From Mycteria americana (Eukaryota; Chordata; Aves; Ciconiiformes; Ciconiidae): DNA of 64,000 nt. Positions 14,501-23,400 of the stretch are shown piece by piece. Under the pieces are notes generated by a model. It did not search any database. It had not been told where the DNA came from and saw only the letters and a program-made list of their open reading frames with translations. Made by a program: the position numbers and the translations under genes. The stretch's first letter is position 1. Each line of letters begins with the position of its first letter. The DNA lies in NCBI RefSeq assembly GCF_035582795.1, contig NC_134373.1, positions 33,450,501 to 33,514,500 of the forward strand, in the 5' to 3' direction.

Positions 14501-16836
14501 CTTAAAGAACCGTAAACAGCCCAGTTTTACTTGACTTTTGGTTCAACAGCATAAACTAAAGAAACTCCCACTAACTAAAGTTGTTCAATTCTGTCACTCA
14601 CACTTAGTGATCTCCCACAAACAGGTCACTTATGCACAGTTAGCAATATTAACTTTTTTATTAATTTCCACAAACAATAATATTTCAAAGGTTAAGAAGC
14701 ACTTGGATGGCTTAGCTTACCTGGAGGTGTTTCTCGGGAACTATAACCGGCCCACATTTTGTATGGACTGCACAGGCTCCTCGGCAGTATCTGTGAGGGT
14801 CAGCTTTCCTTCTTAAATATTGGTTTGTTGCACACTGCCTTCAACCAAACATGAAAGACAGTCAGAACTGTTTTATAGTTAAAAAAACCCCTGTAGAATA
14901 GTCTTACAGCAATCAACAACACTGTAATACAGGTATTTAATGTAACTTCCACGGTGAGAATTATAAGTTACCTTGTTCTGGAAGACATAATGCTTCCAGT
15001 TGTTAATGGAGTATCCACAGGTTCAAAGAGAGATTAGGAACATGTTCATACATGGGGGTACACGTAAAAGGAAACAGGCAGCATGTATACACTTTAAAAT
15101 CTCCGATACAACAAATGTAGATGTTGATCATGGAAGCTTGGCAGATTTGTGTACGCTCCCTAAATAGCATCTGCTACCACCACTGGGTGAGATGGGTCGC
15201 TGGTCTGATTCAGGAGGGCATTTCTTAGGCTCTCATTCTATTCTTATTTTAAAGGCTATACAACACAACATTAAATTTCAAATATAGCAAGTGATTTTCA
15301 ACAAACTCTCACATACCTGCTTATTAATATAGTACCCGTGGATTTGCGCACTTGAAATGTCTTCTCCAAATAAGATATAGCTTGTGGAAAAAGTTTGTTC
15401 TAAATAGAACGAAAATAAAAGTCACCCAGTAGCAGTGCAGACATAAATCACCTTACAAGCATTAGCTACCAAGTTACATGAAACTTGCTAGATGCTGCGG
15501 TATAGCAGAATAGTGAAAATCCAGACTTCCTAAGAAGTTCAGTTGTTATCAATATATTCAGGAAATATTTTGTTTCAGTATTCCCATATTTTGTTACTGG
15601 AATGACAAAATGAGAAGGGAGCCAGTATTAATTTGAATGTACAGCTTCAAAGAGGCTGAATTTATTTCAGCCCTGAATTTACTGGTCACTGGGAACTGTC
15701 CATCACAAATTTCCCTGGAGCTCCTGTCCCTCTGCAATCCTCAAGCCTGACGGCTGCACTCTCTTTTACTCCTTATTTGCACAGTATCAAAAAAGAAGCC
15801 AGGAGAGGTATTTAAAATACTCTTAATGGTGCCAAAAAAGCTTTAAAAACTATATACATATTGCTCACTGAATCTTTGGATGTTGGGATATAGCAAGCAC
15901 CTGTCAAACAACAGTCAACAGAACACGGGAAGTATTTAGAACCGAGGCATAATCTGTACATGAAGCCTTGGTTTCCCTGACTAGAGAATATGAAACTGCT
16001 GGTATTCAAAGCCTTCAATTCAATTGGCAAAGCCTTAACTTCATCCATGTAATAAAATACATACAAATTAAAGAGGGAAGCAAATAAATATGACATACCT
16101 TTATAAGGTGCCTTTTCTCGGGTAGCAAACTATATTTAAAAACAAAACAAAACAAACAAGCTCTAGTTAACAGGATTTCCATCCTCAGATAAGGAGGAAA
16201 AAAAAAAAAGTCACCACAACATCATACTCACTCCTCAACACTTCTGTCATATATAATCTTAATTCTTAGCTGTTGATCCACATTTCTCTTCAAGACATGA
16301 TTTTCCTTCAGAGGAACTTGATAGACAACCTGGCAGGGAGAAGAACAAGCCGCTGGATTAGGCGGCTTACCCGGACAGCCACACCAAGGCGTGCTCCCAG
16401 GCCCTTGACTCCTTCTCATCTGCGAGAGCCTCTTTTTGTCTATTTTTAAGCAAAGCCCCTTCCCGCCCTTCTCCTCACACACTGCCGCGCCGGTCAGTCA
16501 GAAACCGCCCCGCACCCGCCCGCCGCCACGGACCACACCCCGCGGGGGCCGCAGGGCCAGACCCCGCTCAGCTCGGCCCGTGTCAGCCCAGAGGGGACAG
16601 ACCGACGCTCCCCTCGTAACGGGGGATCCCTCGCCCCCCAGCCCCCGCCGCCGTCTGAAGAGCCCCCGCGGCGGCCCCACCTCCTCTCCGCTGGGCACGC
16701 GGTGGTGACAGGACAAGGAAGAGGAGGGGGAAAGGGCGGCGGCGCGGCCGCGGCCCAGCAGCAGCAGCGCGGCAGTAAAAGCGGCGATGAGCGGCCGGTA
16801 AGGCCAGGGGCGCCCGCCGCCCGGCTCGGCGGCCAT
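2494..16836 (-). CDS. LMLN: LMLN, leishmanolysin-like zinc metallopeptidase (family M8), 17 coding exons
   Basis: Joining 17 exons in phase gives 656 codons, close to the human protein as I recall it (about 655). The order 5' to 3' runs from 16836 down to 2494. Residues 1-35 hold a hydrophobic segment ([12 protein letters not shown]) that looks like a signal peptide. The M8 catalytic core follows: HEIIH at residues 251-255 (H251 and H255 zinc ligands, E252 general base), the third His at H357 in LNHWEKR, and the Met-turn at M368 in EAMTG. A Cys-rich C-terminal region follows. Family members are zinc endopeptidases; fly invadolysin is linked to mitosis, migration and lipid droplets. All active-site residues are intact, so the gene looks functional. 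Intron 6 uses a GC donor. The final exon is the least certain part. Confidence 0.93.
3144..3174. repeat. Poly-G tract in LMLN intron 16
   Basis: Seventeen consecutive G, then A, six G, CGC and four G on the plus strand. It can form a G-quadruplex in principle. It is the C-rich strand of the LMLN transcript. Confidence 0.9.
3303..3342. repeat. (CA)n(TA)n microsatellite in LMLN intron 16
   Basis: A short run of alternating CA then TA dinucleotides with interruptions. Confidence 0.85.
4201..4411 (-). CDS. LMLN: LMLN exon 16
   Basis: Encodes [20 protein letters not shown], then [20 protein letters not shown] and NLTRAAPI. Acceptor ATTTTAAG, donor GTACGT, ends in phase 1. Confidence 0.92.
5149..5279 (-). 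CDS. LMLN: LMLN exon 15
   Basis: Encodes [20 protein letters not shown], then [13 protein letters not shown]. Acceptor TACCTTAG, donor GTAAGT. Confidence 0.93.
6075..6234 (-). CDS. LMLN: LMLN exon 14
   Basis: Encodes [20 protein letters not shown], then [20 protein letters not shown], highly conserved in LMLN. Acceptor TTTTGCAG, donor GTCAGT, phase 1. Confidence 0.94.
6840..6972 (-). CDS. LMLN: LMLN exon 13
   Basis: Encodes [20 protein letters not shown] then [18 protein letters not shown]. The acceptor follows a long T-rich tract (TTTTTTAG); donor GTATAA. Confidence 0.92.
7730..7840 (-). CDS. LMLN: LMLN exon 12
   Basis: Encodes [20 protein letters not shown], then [17 protein letters not shown]. 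Acceptor GTTTACAG, donor GTAAGA. Confidence 0.92.
8467..8543 (-). CDS. LMLN: LMLN exon 11 (Met-turn)
   Basis: Encodes [19 protein letters not shown] then SLMEDTG. The Met of EAMTG corresponds to the metzincin Met-turn. Acceptor CTTTCAG, donor GTAAGA, phase 2. Confidence 0.93.
10233..10340 (-). CDS. LMLN: LMLN exon 10 (third zinc ligand)
   Basis: Encodes [19 protein letters not shown] and [13 protein letters not shown]. The His of NHWEKR is at the position of the third zinc ligand in leishmanolysins. Acceptor TTTCTAG, donor GTTAGT. Confidence 0.94.
11638..11755 (-). CDS. LMLN: LMLN exon 9
   Basis: Encodes [19 protein letters not shown] and [16 protein letters not shown] of the central M8 region. 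Acceptor CTTACAG, donor GTAAGT. Confidence 0.94.
12597..12691 (-). CDS. LMLN: LMLN exon 8
   Basis: Begins [18 protein letters not shown], directly after the HExxH helix, and ends PPFNE(R). Acceptor AACTTGAAG, donor GTATTT, phase 2. Confidence 0.94.
12947..13052 (-). CDS. LMLN: LMLN exon 7 (HExxH zinc-binding motif)
   Basis: Encodes [20 protein letters not shown] then [19 protein letters not shown] supplies two zinc ligands and the catalytic Glu. Acceptor TCTTCCAG, donor GTAAGG. Confidence 0.95.
13694..13872 (-). CDS. LMLN: LMLN exon 6 (followed by a GC-AG intron)
   Basis: Encodes [20 protein letters not shown], then the conserved DADFVLYV and [11 protein letters not shown]. The reading frame and homology require the exon to end at 13694 after ATGGACAG. 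The donor is then GCAAGT rather than GT. Confidence 0.9.
14721..14838 (-). CDS. LMLN: LMLN exon 5
   Basis: Encodes [18 protein letters not shown] and [18 protein letters not shown], a Cys-rich pro-domain segment. Its cysteines include candidates for the cysteine switch known in leishmanolysins. Donor GTAAGC. Confidence 0.92.
15317..15399 (-). CDS. LMLN: LMLN exon 4
   Basis: Encodes [19 protein letters not shown] followed by STGTILISR. Acceptor ATTTAG, donor GTATGT, ends in phase 2. Confidence 0.92.
16099..16129 (-). CDS. LMLN: LMLN exon 3 (31-nt micro-exon)
   Basis: Only 31 nt, encoding [11 protein letters not shown] across the junction with exon 2. It is needed to keep frame and it matches the family sequence between SVEE and NKLFPQ. 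Acceptor ATATAG, donor GTATGT. Confidence 0.88.
16232..16329 (-). CDS. LMLN: LMLN exon 2
   Basis: Encodes [20 protein letters not shown] and [10 protein letters not shown], the conserved start of the mature LMLN ectodomain. Acceptor CCTGCCAG, donor GTGAGT, ends in phase 2. Confidence 0.93.
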
Positions 16837-17045
16837 CTTCGACTGCCCTTTCGCCGCGTCGCCATGGAGGCAGCGCCGTTGGTAGCGCTCGCCGCCAATA
16901 GGTGAACGGGGAGCGCGGGAGAGGGTGGGTCGGAGGCGACGGGCGCTTCTGATTGGGCGCGGCTCACCGAGGGGGGAGGGGTGGGGCAGGGGGCGGGGAG
17001 GTGAGGTGAAGTGAAGGGGCCGGGGGGCGCGGCGGCGCGCGATGG
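16450..17045. promoter_or_regulatory. CpG island and LMLN promoter region
   Basis: Dense CpG around and upstream of the LMLN start codon at 16836, including exon 1 and the first part of intron 1. No TATA box is visible, so a dispersed CpG-island promoter is likely. The island runs directly into the 10-bp minisatellite. Confidence 0.75.
16681..16836 (-). CDS. LMLN: LMLN exon 1 (start codon, signal peptide)
   Basis: ATG at 16836-16834 begins [16 protein letters not shown] and a hydrophobic stretch typical of a signal peptide. The exon ends in PSGEE at a GTGGGG donor, phase 0. It lies inside a CpG island, and the GCGGCCATGG-like start context is favourable. Confidence 0.85.
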
Positions 17046-17050
17046 GGCGT

Positions 17051-17330
17051 CGTGCGATACCGTGGAATACCGTGCGATGCCGTGCAGCGCCGTGCAATGC
17101 CGTGCAGCGCCGTGGAATACCGTGCGATGCGGTGCAGCGCCGTGCAATGCCGTGCAGCGCCGTGCAATACCGTGCGATGCGGTGCAGCGCCGTGCAATGC
17201 CGTGCAGCGCCGTGCAATGCCGTGCGATGCGGTGCAGCGCCGTGCAATACCGTGCAATGCAGTGCAGCGCCCTGCAGCGCCGCGCAGCGCCGTGCAACGC
17301 AGTGCAGTGCAGGGCAGCATTCTGCAGGGC
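17051..17330. repeat. GC-rich minisatellite, 10-bp unit with 50-bp higher-order repeat
   Basis: About 27 units of 10 bp in strict register, of the type CGTGCAGCGC / CGTGCAATGC / CGTGCGATGC. Units are arranged in a 50-bp higher-order pattern, with successive copies starting at 17121, 17171 and 17221. Because 10 is not a multiple of 3 and units lack stops, several frames on both strands stay open, giving spurious Cys/Ala/Arg/His-rich ORFs. It lies about 210-500 bp upstream of the LMLN ATG. Confidence 0.95.
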
Positions 17331-17790
17331 AGCAATGCAGCGTAATGCGGTGCTTGCAGGGGCAACGCGGTGCCGTGCAGCTGAGCCTTCCGCACAGCAG
17401 TGCAGGGCAATAGTGTGGCGCGCGCAGGGCGAGGCAGCACTGGGCAGCGCAGGGCGATGCAGTGCTGCGTGGAGCAACGCAGTGCATGTGGGTCAATGCA
17501 GCGCTGTGCGGAGAACACAGTGCACATAGCGCAGTGCTGTGCAGAGAAATGCAGCGTGTGCAGGACAACACAGCGCCGTGCAGTGCACGCAGCGCTGGGC
17601 TGTGGGATGCAGCATAGTGGGGCGCAGTGCAGCAGTGCAGAGCAACGCAGGGCGATGCAGTGCTGCGTGGTGCAATGCAGTGCTGTGTGATCCAGTTAGG
17701 TGCGGTGTGGCATAACGCCGCGCTGTGCGGTGCGGCGCGATCCACGTAAGTGCAGCGCAGTGTGGTGCAATCGAGTTAGGTCCATGCAGG
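17331..17790. repeat. Degenerate continuation of the GTGCA minisatellite
   Basis: The same GTGCAG/GTGCAA core words recur at irregular spacing with mutations and small indels. This suggests the older, decaying flank of the array. Confidence 0.8.
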
Positions 17791-18890
17791 GCAGTGGGGA
17801 GCTGTGCATCACATTGCTGCGTGAGATTCGGTGCACCCCGCAGGGCTCTGGTTGCCTTTCTGCTATTAAAGCCAGTTTGGGGTTGGGGTGCCAGGTCCCC
17901 AGCTCAGCAAAGCCCCTCATTCTCTCCCTGAGACCAAGCTCCTTGTCTCTGGGAGTCCTGCGCCTTGAGGAGTTTGCTGCAGGCCGTGAGTCTGAAGTCC
18001 TACTGCCTAGAAGCAAAAGTCCTCCTGCAGCCAGCCCACTGTGGCCAACCCATCCCATTTCATTTTTCATACACAACATGGCCTTTTCCCAGCTTCTCAG
18101 TCCACAAACATGGTTCAACAGAGCATCCCCAAGTTTCTAGCACAGAAACTAGTAAAGAAACTTCTACCACGACCACCAGGGATAAAAATTTCTGGGTTTT
18201 GTAGTGCTTCATCTTGCAGCTCCTGCTGCTTTCCAAGGCATTCCATTGTAATGAGGGGCAGGCAAACAGAAAGTGGTGTGTCCCTGGCGTGTCCCGGCTC
18301 CCCTGACAGCTCGGTGACAGCAGGGGGAGAAGCCGGCAGACGCCCGGTACGGTCAGTTAAACCGGCTGCCCGAGTCCCTCTGGCTGCCGTGTTTCCACAA
18401 TACAGAAAAGCACCCCAAAAAGCAGAGAAGGGAGAAAAGCATCCTCACCTTTTCACAGGGAGCAAAATATATTAAAGCAGGAGTGGGTTAAACTCTGTTT
18501 TGCTTTCAGTGGGAATGTACGCAGGACATTCATCTGAAATGTTGCATGGGCATCTGCTGTGAAGAGCAGAAATTTTTTATATTGCCACCTGCAGATACCA
18601 TAAGCACTCTTCCCCTTTGCAAGCAATAAGAACATCGCGGCAGAGTTTTAAGACGTCCTGGCAGCTATTTGCAGCACAGGTGTCCTTTGGACTCCGGCAG
18701 AACAATTTCACTTGGAGTCTGTACGCACAAATCTGTCACACAGACAATACAAGAAAACAATTTTGTCTTCTGAGTCTTTTCAGCTTCTCACTATTTATAG
18801 CATCACTGTAAAATAAAGATATTCAAACGTAAAGCGACACTTCTGCTTGAAGTGTGTTCCTTTGTGTAAATGACTCAGTAATACAACATA
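17791..18890. other. Intergenic unique sequence between LMLN and PARP14-like copy A
   Basis: I recognise no gene, RNA or repeat here. It separates the minisatellite from the probable 3' end of copy A. Confidence 0.5.
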
Positions 18891-18907
18891 GCTGTTTTAA
18901 AACTACT

Positions 18908-18913
18908 TTTATT
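18908..18913 (-). promoter_or_regulatory. Candidate polyadenylation signal of PARP14-like copy A
   Basis: AATAAA on the minus strand, the first one found below the copy A stop codon at 20186. It would give a 3' UTR of about 1.27 kb that contains the solo LTR. Confidence 0.45.
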
Positions 18914-19471
18914 AAAACCATGTGTATATGGCTTTCGATGGCAGTTGTAAAATTATCACTGTAATTAAGAGTACAGGTTGCAAAGATGTACAAATGCCAT
19001 TATTTACTTGGTTTACAGAACTTTAAAATTTTTCAAATGGTTTAAGCGTGGTAACTGAGTATGCCCCTGTAGATGACTCTCTGCAAATTGGTAATTCTAC
19101 TGAAGGGTTAACGTTTCGGTAGTGACCACAAAAAATTAGAAGTCCCTCTTTACTGTCTTGAAAATTACTTTGTGGAAGTTGGATGTATGCAATGCAGGGC
19201 ACCATAGAAAATGCCCCTAAGAAACGAGCATGAATACAGGAACGTATACCTAGGGACTAACAAAGTATGCCACAACAGCATAAGGGGGGTGAAACAATGA
19301 ATGCAAAGTGCATGTTCAATACTGGGGGTTTTTTCTTCAGGACTCTTAGCACCAGCAAGGGTGAGTGGATGCCTGAGAATGACTGAAAACTCTGCTGGTG
19401 AGAGAGGTCATTCCTCCAACATGGGGTGTTTTAAACGAATCCTCACAGGCAGCCACTCAGTGCTTTATGGT

Positions 19472-19806
19472 TGTTGTGGTTTAACCCAGCAGGCAGCTAA
19501 ACAGCACACAGCCATTTGCTCACTCCCCCTCAGCGGCCGTGTGCCCACCCTGGCTAACCTGGCTCCCCAGTTTTGGTGTTCAGCATAACGTCGTACGGAA
19601 TAGCCCTTTGGCCAGTTTGGGTCAGCTGGCCTCCTCGCTGGCAGGGCAGTATGAGAAGCTGAAAAGTCCTTGACTTAGTGGAAGCATTGCCCAGCAATAA
19701 CTAAAACATCAGTGTGTTATCAACATTATTCTCATCCTAAATCCAAAACAGCACTATACCAGCTCCTAGGAAGAAAATTAACTCCATCCCAGTTGAAATG
19801 AGGACA
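19472..19806 (-). mobile_element. Solo LTR of an avian endogenous retrovirus, internally deleted
   Basis: Minus-strand orientation begins TGTCCTCATTTC and ends CCACAACA, so it has TG...CA termini. It is flanked by a perfect 5-bp direct repeat, ATGGT, at 19467-19471 and 19807-19811. The ends match an LTR type I recognise as very common in bird genomes. At 335 bp it lacks much of the usual middle, including the TATA-box region. No internal viral genes are present. A 5-bp duplication suits the ERVL class. It sits in the probable 3' UTR of copy A, in the same orientation. Confidence 0.85.
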
Positions 19807-20185
19807 ATGGTCAATACTGGAAATAGGAACATGCATAGATGCACTGGCCTACCCTACACCTCTTACTTCAGGCCACAGGTAAGGCAGAGCAGCTCCCTCT
19901 CCTACCAGTCCCTCTGCCTTGCGTAGGAAGAGGTCAGGGTTGTTCTCAGTTCTTGCCTACATCTCCGCATACCTGAATTTGAGATGTGAGTATTGAAATA
20001 GCATGTTCTAAAATATTTGCTTATCCCGGCCTCATTGTGTTGATAATTTGACGACGTATTTAAACACATTAATAGATAAATAACCACTTAGTTTGAGAAA
20101 CCTAGATGTAAACAAGAATCAAGAATTACCCCATTAATTCCCACATGTAAAAGGCACTAAAATTTTCCAGACTACTAAGAATATT

Positions 20186-20475
20186 CTATTTTCTGAAAGT
20201 AATAAGGTATTCAGGATATGCCTGAATGTCATTAAATATGACAAACATTGTTGGATTATTCACATTATCAACCACGCTGTCGTACAGGTCAGTAGGATCT
20301 GCTGGGTTTTTTGGTGGTGGAGTGATTAGTCCTCCGCTCCCAGCACAGTACTGCCCAGTGAGGACCCGAGTCAAGTACATGTATCTTCTGCCACTTGGAT
20401 CTGGTCTGGAATAAGTATCCTGAGCAGAATAACTTGCATGAACAGCAAAGTAGGTTCCATTTCCAATACTTGCAG
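20186..20475 (-). CDS. PARP14: Copy A exon 17 (catalytic Tyr, Met at triad position 3, stop)
   Basis: Encodes [32 protein letters not shown] and [20 protein letters not shown], ending RK-TAG at 20188-20186. Y1744 and M1812 complete an H-Y-M triad. Confidence 0.95.
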
Positions 20476-23400
20476 CTGTTTGGAAAGACAGCATTTTCAA
20501 ATATAGTTAGTGTTCTTATTCCCATAAGACTCTCTAAAGCGCCTCTTTTTTTTTTTTTTTTTTTTTACTCTGTGGAAGTTATAAATTTGGTTAGAGTTTA
20601 AACAGCAAATTCTAGTGATAATCCTTCGTATCAGAATCAAATATGAATCCACTTAGGTGTAGGGTAAGTATGAACACCCAGGTTTTGACTGCCCTTTCCG
20701 ATGGGGAAAGGGCTCCTTTCTGTTTAGCCTTGTTGTTTAGCCTGCAATCCATCAAATTGCAAATGTTCAGAGCTTTTTCAACTTAAAATGTCTATATGAT
20801 TGTAATTACAGTTTTCTAGTTACACCTTACAGCAAGAAGTTAGAGGAATCAATTTTCTTTGTCTGAGACACATTCCTTTTTTCTGACACCGGCAGAAAGC
20901 TGTTCAGGCAAGACAGGTCCTTCCTATCTGCTCTGATCTTTGGGTATTTTTGCACGGCTACCCAGCCTGACAGAAGGGAAGCGTGCCTTTCCAATGGTAA
21001 ATTGTCACTGAGATGGAGAGGTGGCTGTCAATACTCACAGATAGAGGACATGGGGATCTAGGGCTCTTGCTTTCCGAGTAAATCCAACCTCCTGGCACTA
21101 CCAAAGAGCAGGAAAGCGAAACTACATCTCCTCTGGTCATGTTTTAAAAAGAAATGGTGGCTGCCACTTCTGTCTGTGCACAGCCTAATATATTTTGTGT
21201 CCGTTGGGCTTCATTTTCTCAAGAAAGTATCAGCGTAAGTACCTCTAGAGGATCCAGACAGAGAAATGTCTACTTTTGGATCCAGACCACACTGAAGTGT
21301 CAACTAGATCTGAGTTAAGCTGCCCGGCTCTCCCAAGATCAAGTCAGCCCTGGGCATGTACAATTATGTCTTAAGGAAGAAAACATTAAGAACAGAAAGT
21401 AAGGACTTTTGAAGTAAGGTTGCAGGACCTCTAAGAGCAACTGGCACCTCAATTCAGTCCAAGTTCCACTTCTTTGGATCCTGTCCTTCATCTTTGAATG
21501 CTACCAAATAATAAACATAACATGACTGTACTAGAGAAACTGGACAAAACAATCTTTGAACTAATGCAGAAAGTCCTTCTACTAAATATTTAACAATTAT
21601 CCCTAACAACTATTAAAGGGGAAGAATTAATGTCAACTGATTTCATTTGCATAAAAATGGTAGGGGAGTGGGATCTTCTGATAGCTTGTGCTGTCCTTAT
21701 CTTGAGGAAACAGGAGAAGTATCTGCACCTCTACTTTGCTACCTGCCTTTGTCTAAGAAGAGAGGAGATACCAGCAGCTAATGGTTGGTATCTCAGCTGA
21801 GGATGTTGAAGAGCGGTTCTTGTTCCTTTCTGTAGGCAGATCATAGAAAACATTTCTCAAAAGCTGCCCAGGCTTGATTTCAGATTAGGCGAGCTTTTTC
21901 TGATACCCTCTAGATGGTGGCATTCATCAACAAGGGATTAACTGAACAGGTTAATTCCTCTGTCCATATAGATCATGCTCCAGAGTTGTTTATTATTTTG
22001 TTCTCCAAAATAATGTTCTCCATTATTTTGTTCTTTATTCAGTCTTCACGTTGTGCTGACAACACTGCAACATTGACATTCCCTAGCACCTCATACATGT
22101 TTAGGAAATTAACTGCTTTGGATAATGACTCACCATTCTTTCCAGCAAACCCACGATTAAATCCATTGTAGTTGATCGTGCTCAATGAGGATGCAGCTGT
22201 CCCATGAAATAGCAACTTCTCATTATTTTCATTTTTGTTCTTTGTACAGAGAGCCTTTTTTTTTATTTGGTATGTCTGCCAGAGGAATGGATTTTGTATT
22301 CTTTCAATCTGCAAAGTTAAAAAGTAGAAGTATATTTATACTGGTAGGGAACAATATTTATCACAGCAGGAAGCATTAAAACCAAACCAAACTGAAAGAA
22401 TGACAGTAATTTTCACTATGCCCTGTTAGTGTGTGGTTTGGGTTGGGGAACTGAATACATGTGCCTCCTGAAAAATCAGAAACCAAAGTAACTTAGAAGA
22501 AATTTTCAAGCTTGGTAATTTTTGGCATGCATTTGCCTTGCCTAGTATACCAGGTACACAGGCAATCATGATAGCTGTGCATTGTCATTTTTAGAAATAG
22601 GCTGTTGTACCACTGCTAGAGGCAATGATGTAAGATGCCTTCTGTACATCCTAATCATCTTTACTGATGATTTTCTCACTAAAGGGTAGCCTGTAGCAAT
22701 ACCATGATGTTGAATTTAAGTTTCTCTTCTAGATCTCAGCTTGGAAGTCAAAATTACTTCCTTTACTGTGTAGCTTAGCAACCCATAAGAAACTCCTATA
22801 TAAAAATAAATTGGTGGGAGGATAGATGTTGCTGGCTTCCCATGCCAACAATGAGAATATAGCTCAGGGGGAAACAGTGTATCTGCATCAAAGTATAATC
22901 TTAAAGGCATTGCTGTAACAGCTTTCCATTATCAATGGAAAAAGACTTCATGTCATTACCTGATTTTTTCCATTGAACACTAATATTTTGTTCTATTTGT
23001 GTCTTAGTGACCATGCTCATTGAATCTCATGATGGAAGAAAATTTTTCAAACACATATTCTCACTCTTAATTTCATTGTATTTTCTCCTATTTATCACTC
23101 CTCCCAATTCCGAATTCCATCTTCTCCCTGGGAAATAAATCTCTGTGCACTGTGTTGCAGACTTTTCAATAAGCAGAATCAAATCTTGACACTTTGGTTA
23201 AAACCAACACTCTAGCCTGAAATGCTCTGGGACTGACAGGCAAGTAGTAGTAAAATAGTAAAAAAGCTTTACAAAGCCTTGCAGACTGGCCATATTTTCC
23301 TTTGTATTCTGAATGCGTTTGCTCATGCTTCCATTTCAGTATAGAATTTCCTAATTGGAAATACCACATTAACTAGCGAGTACCACATTAGTTGAACATA

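Noticed and set aside
15812-16096. 94-codon minus-strand ORF between LMLN exons 3 and 4
   Set aside because: Intronic. Exons 3 and 4 join in phase without it and the product has no LMLN similarity.
17051-17330. CRISPR-like array
   Set aside because: Units are contiguous 10-mers without spacers, in a vertebrate genome.
16494-17745. Very long open frames (up to 415 codons) on both strands over the minisatellite
   Set aside because: They come from a stop-free 10-bp repeat read in all frames. The products are low-complexity Cys/Ala/His/Arg repeats with no homology, and the real coding part is only LMLN exon 1.
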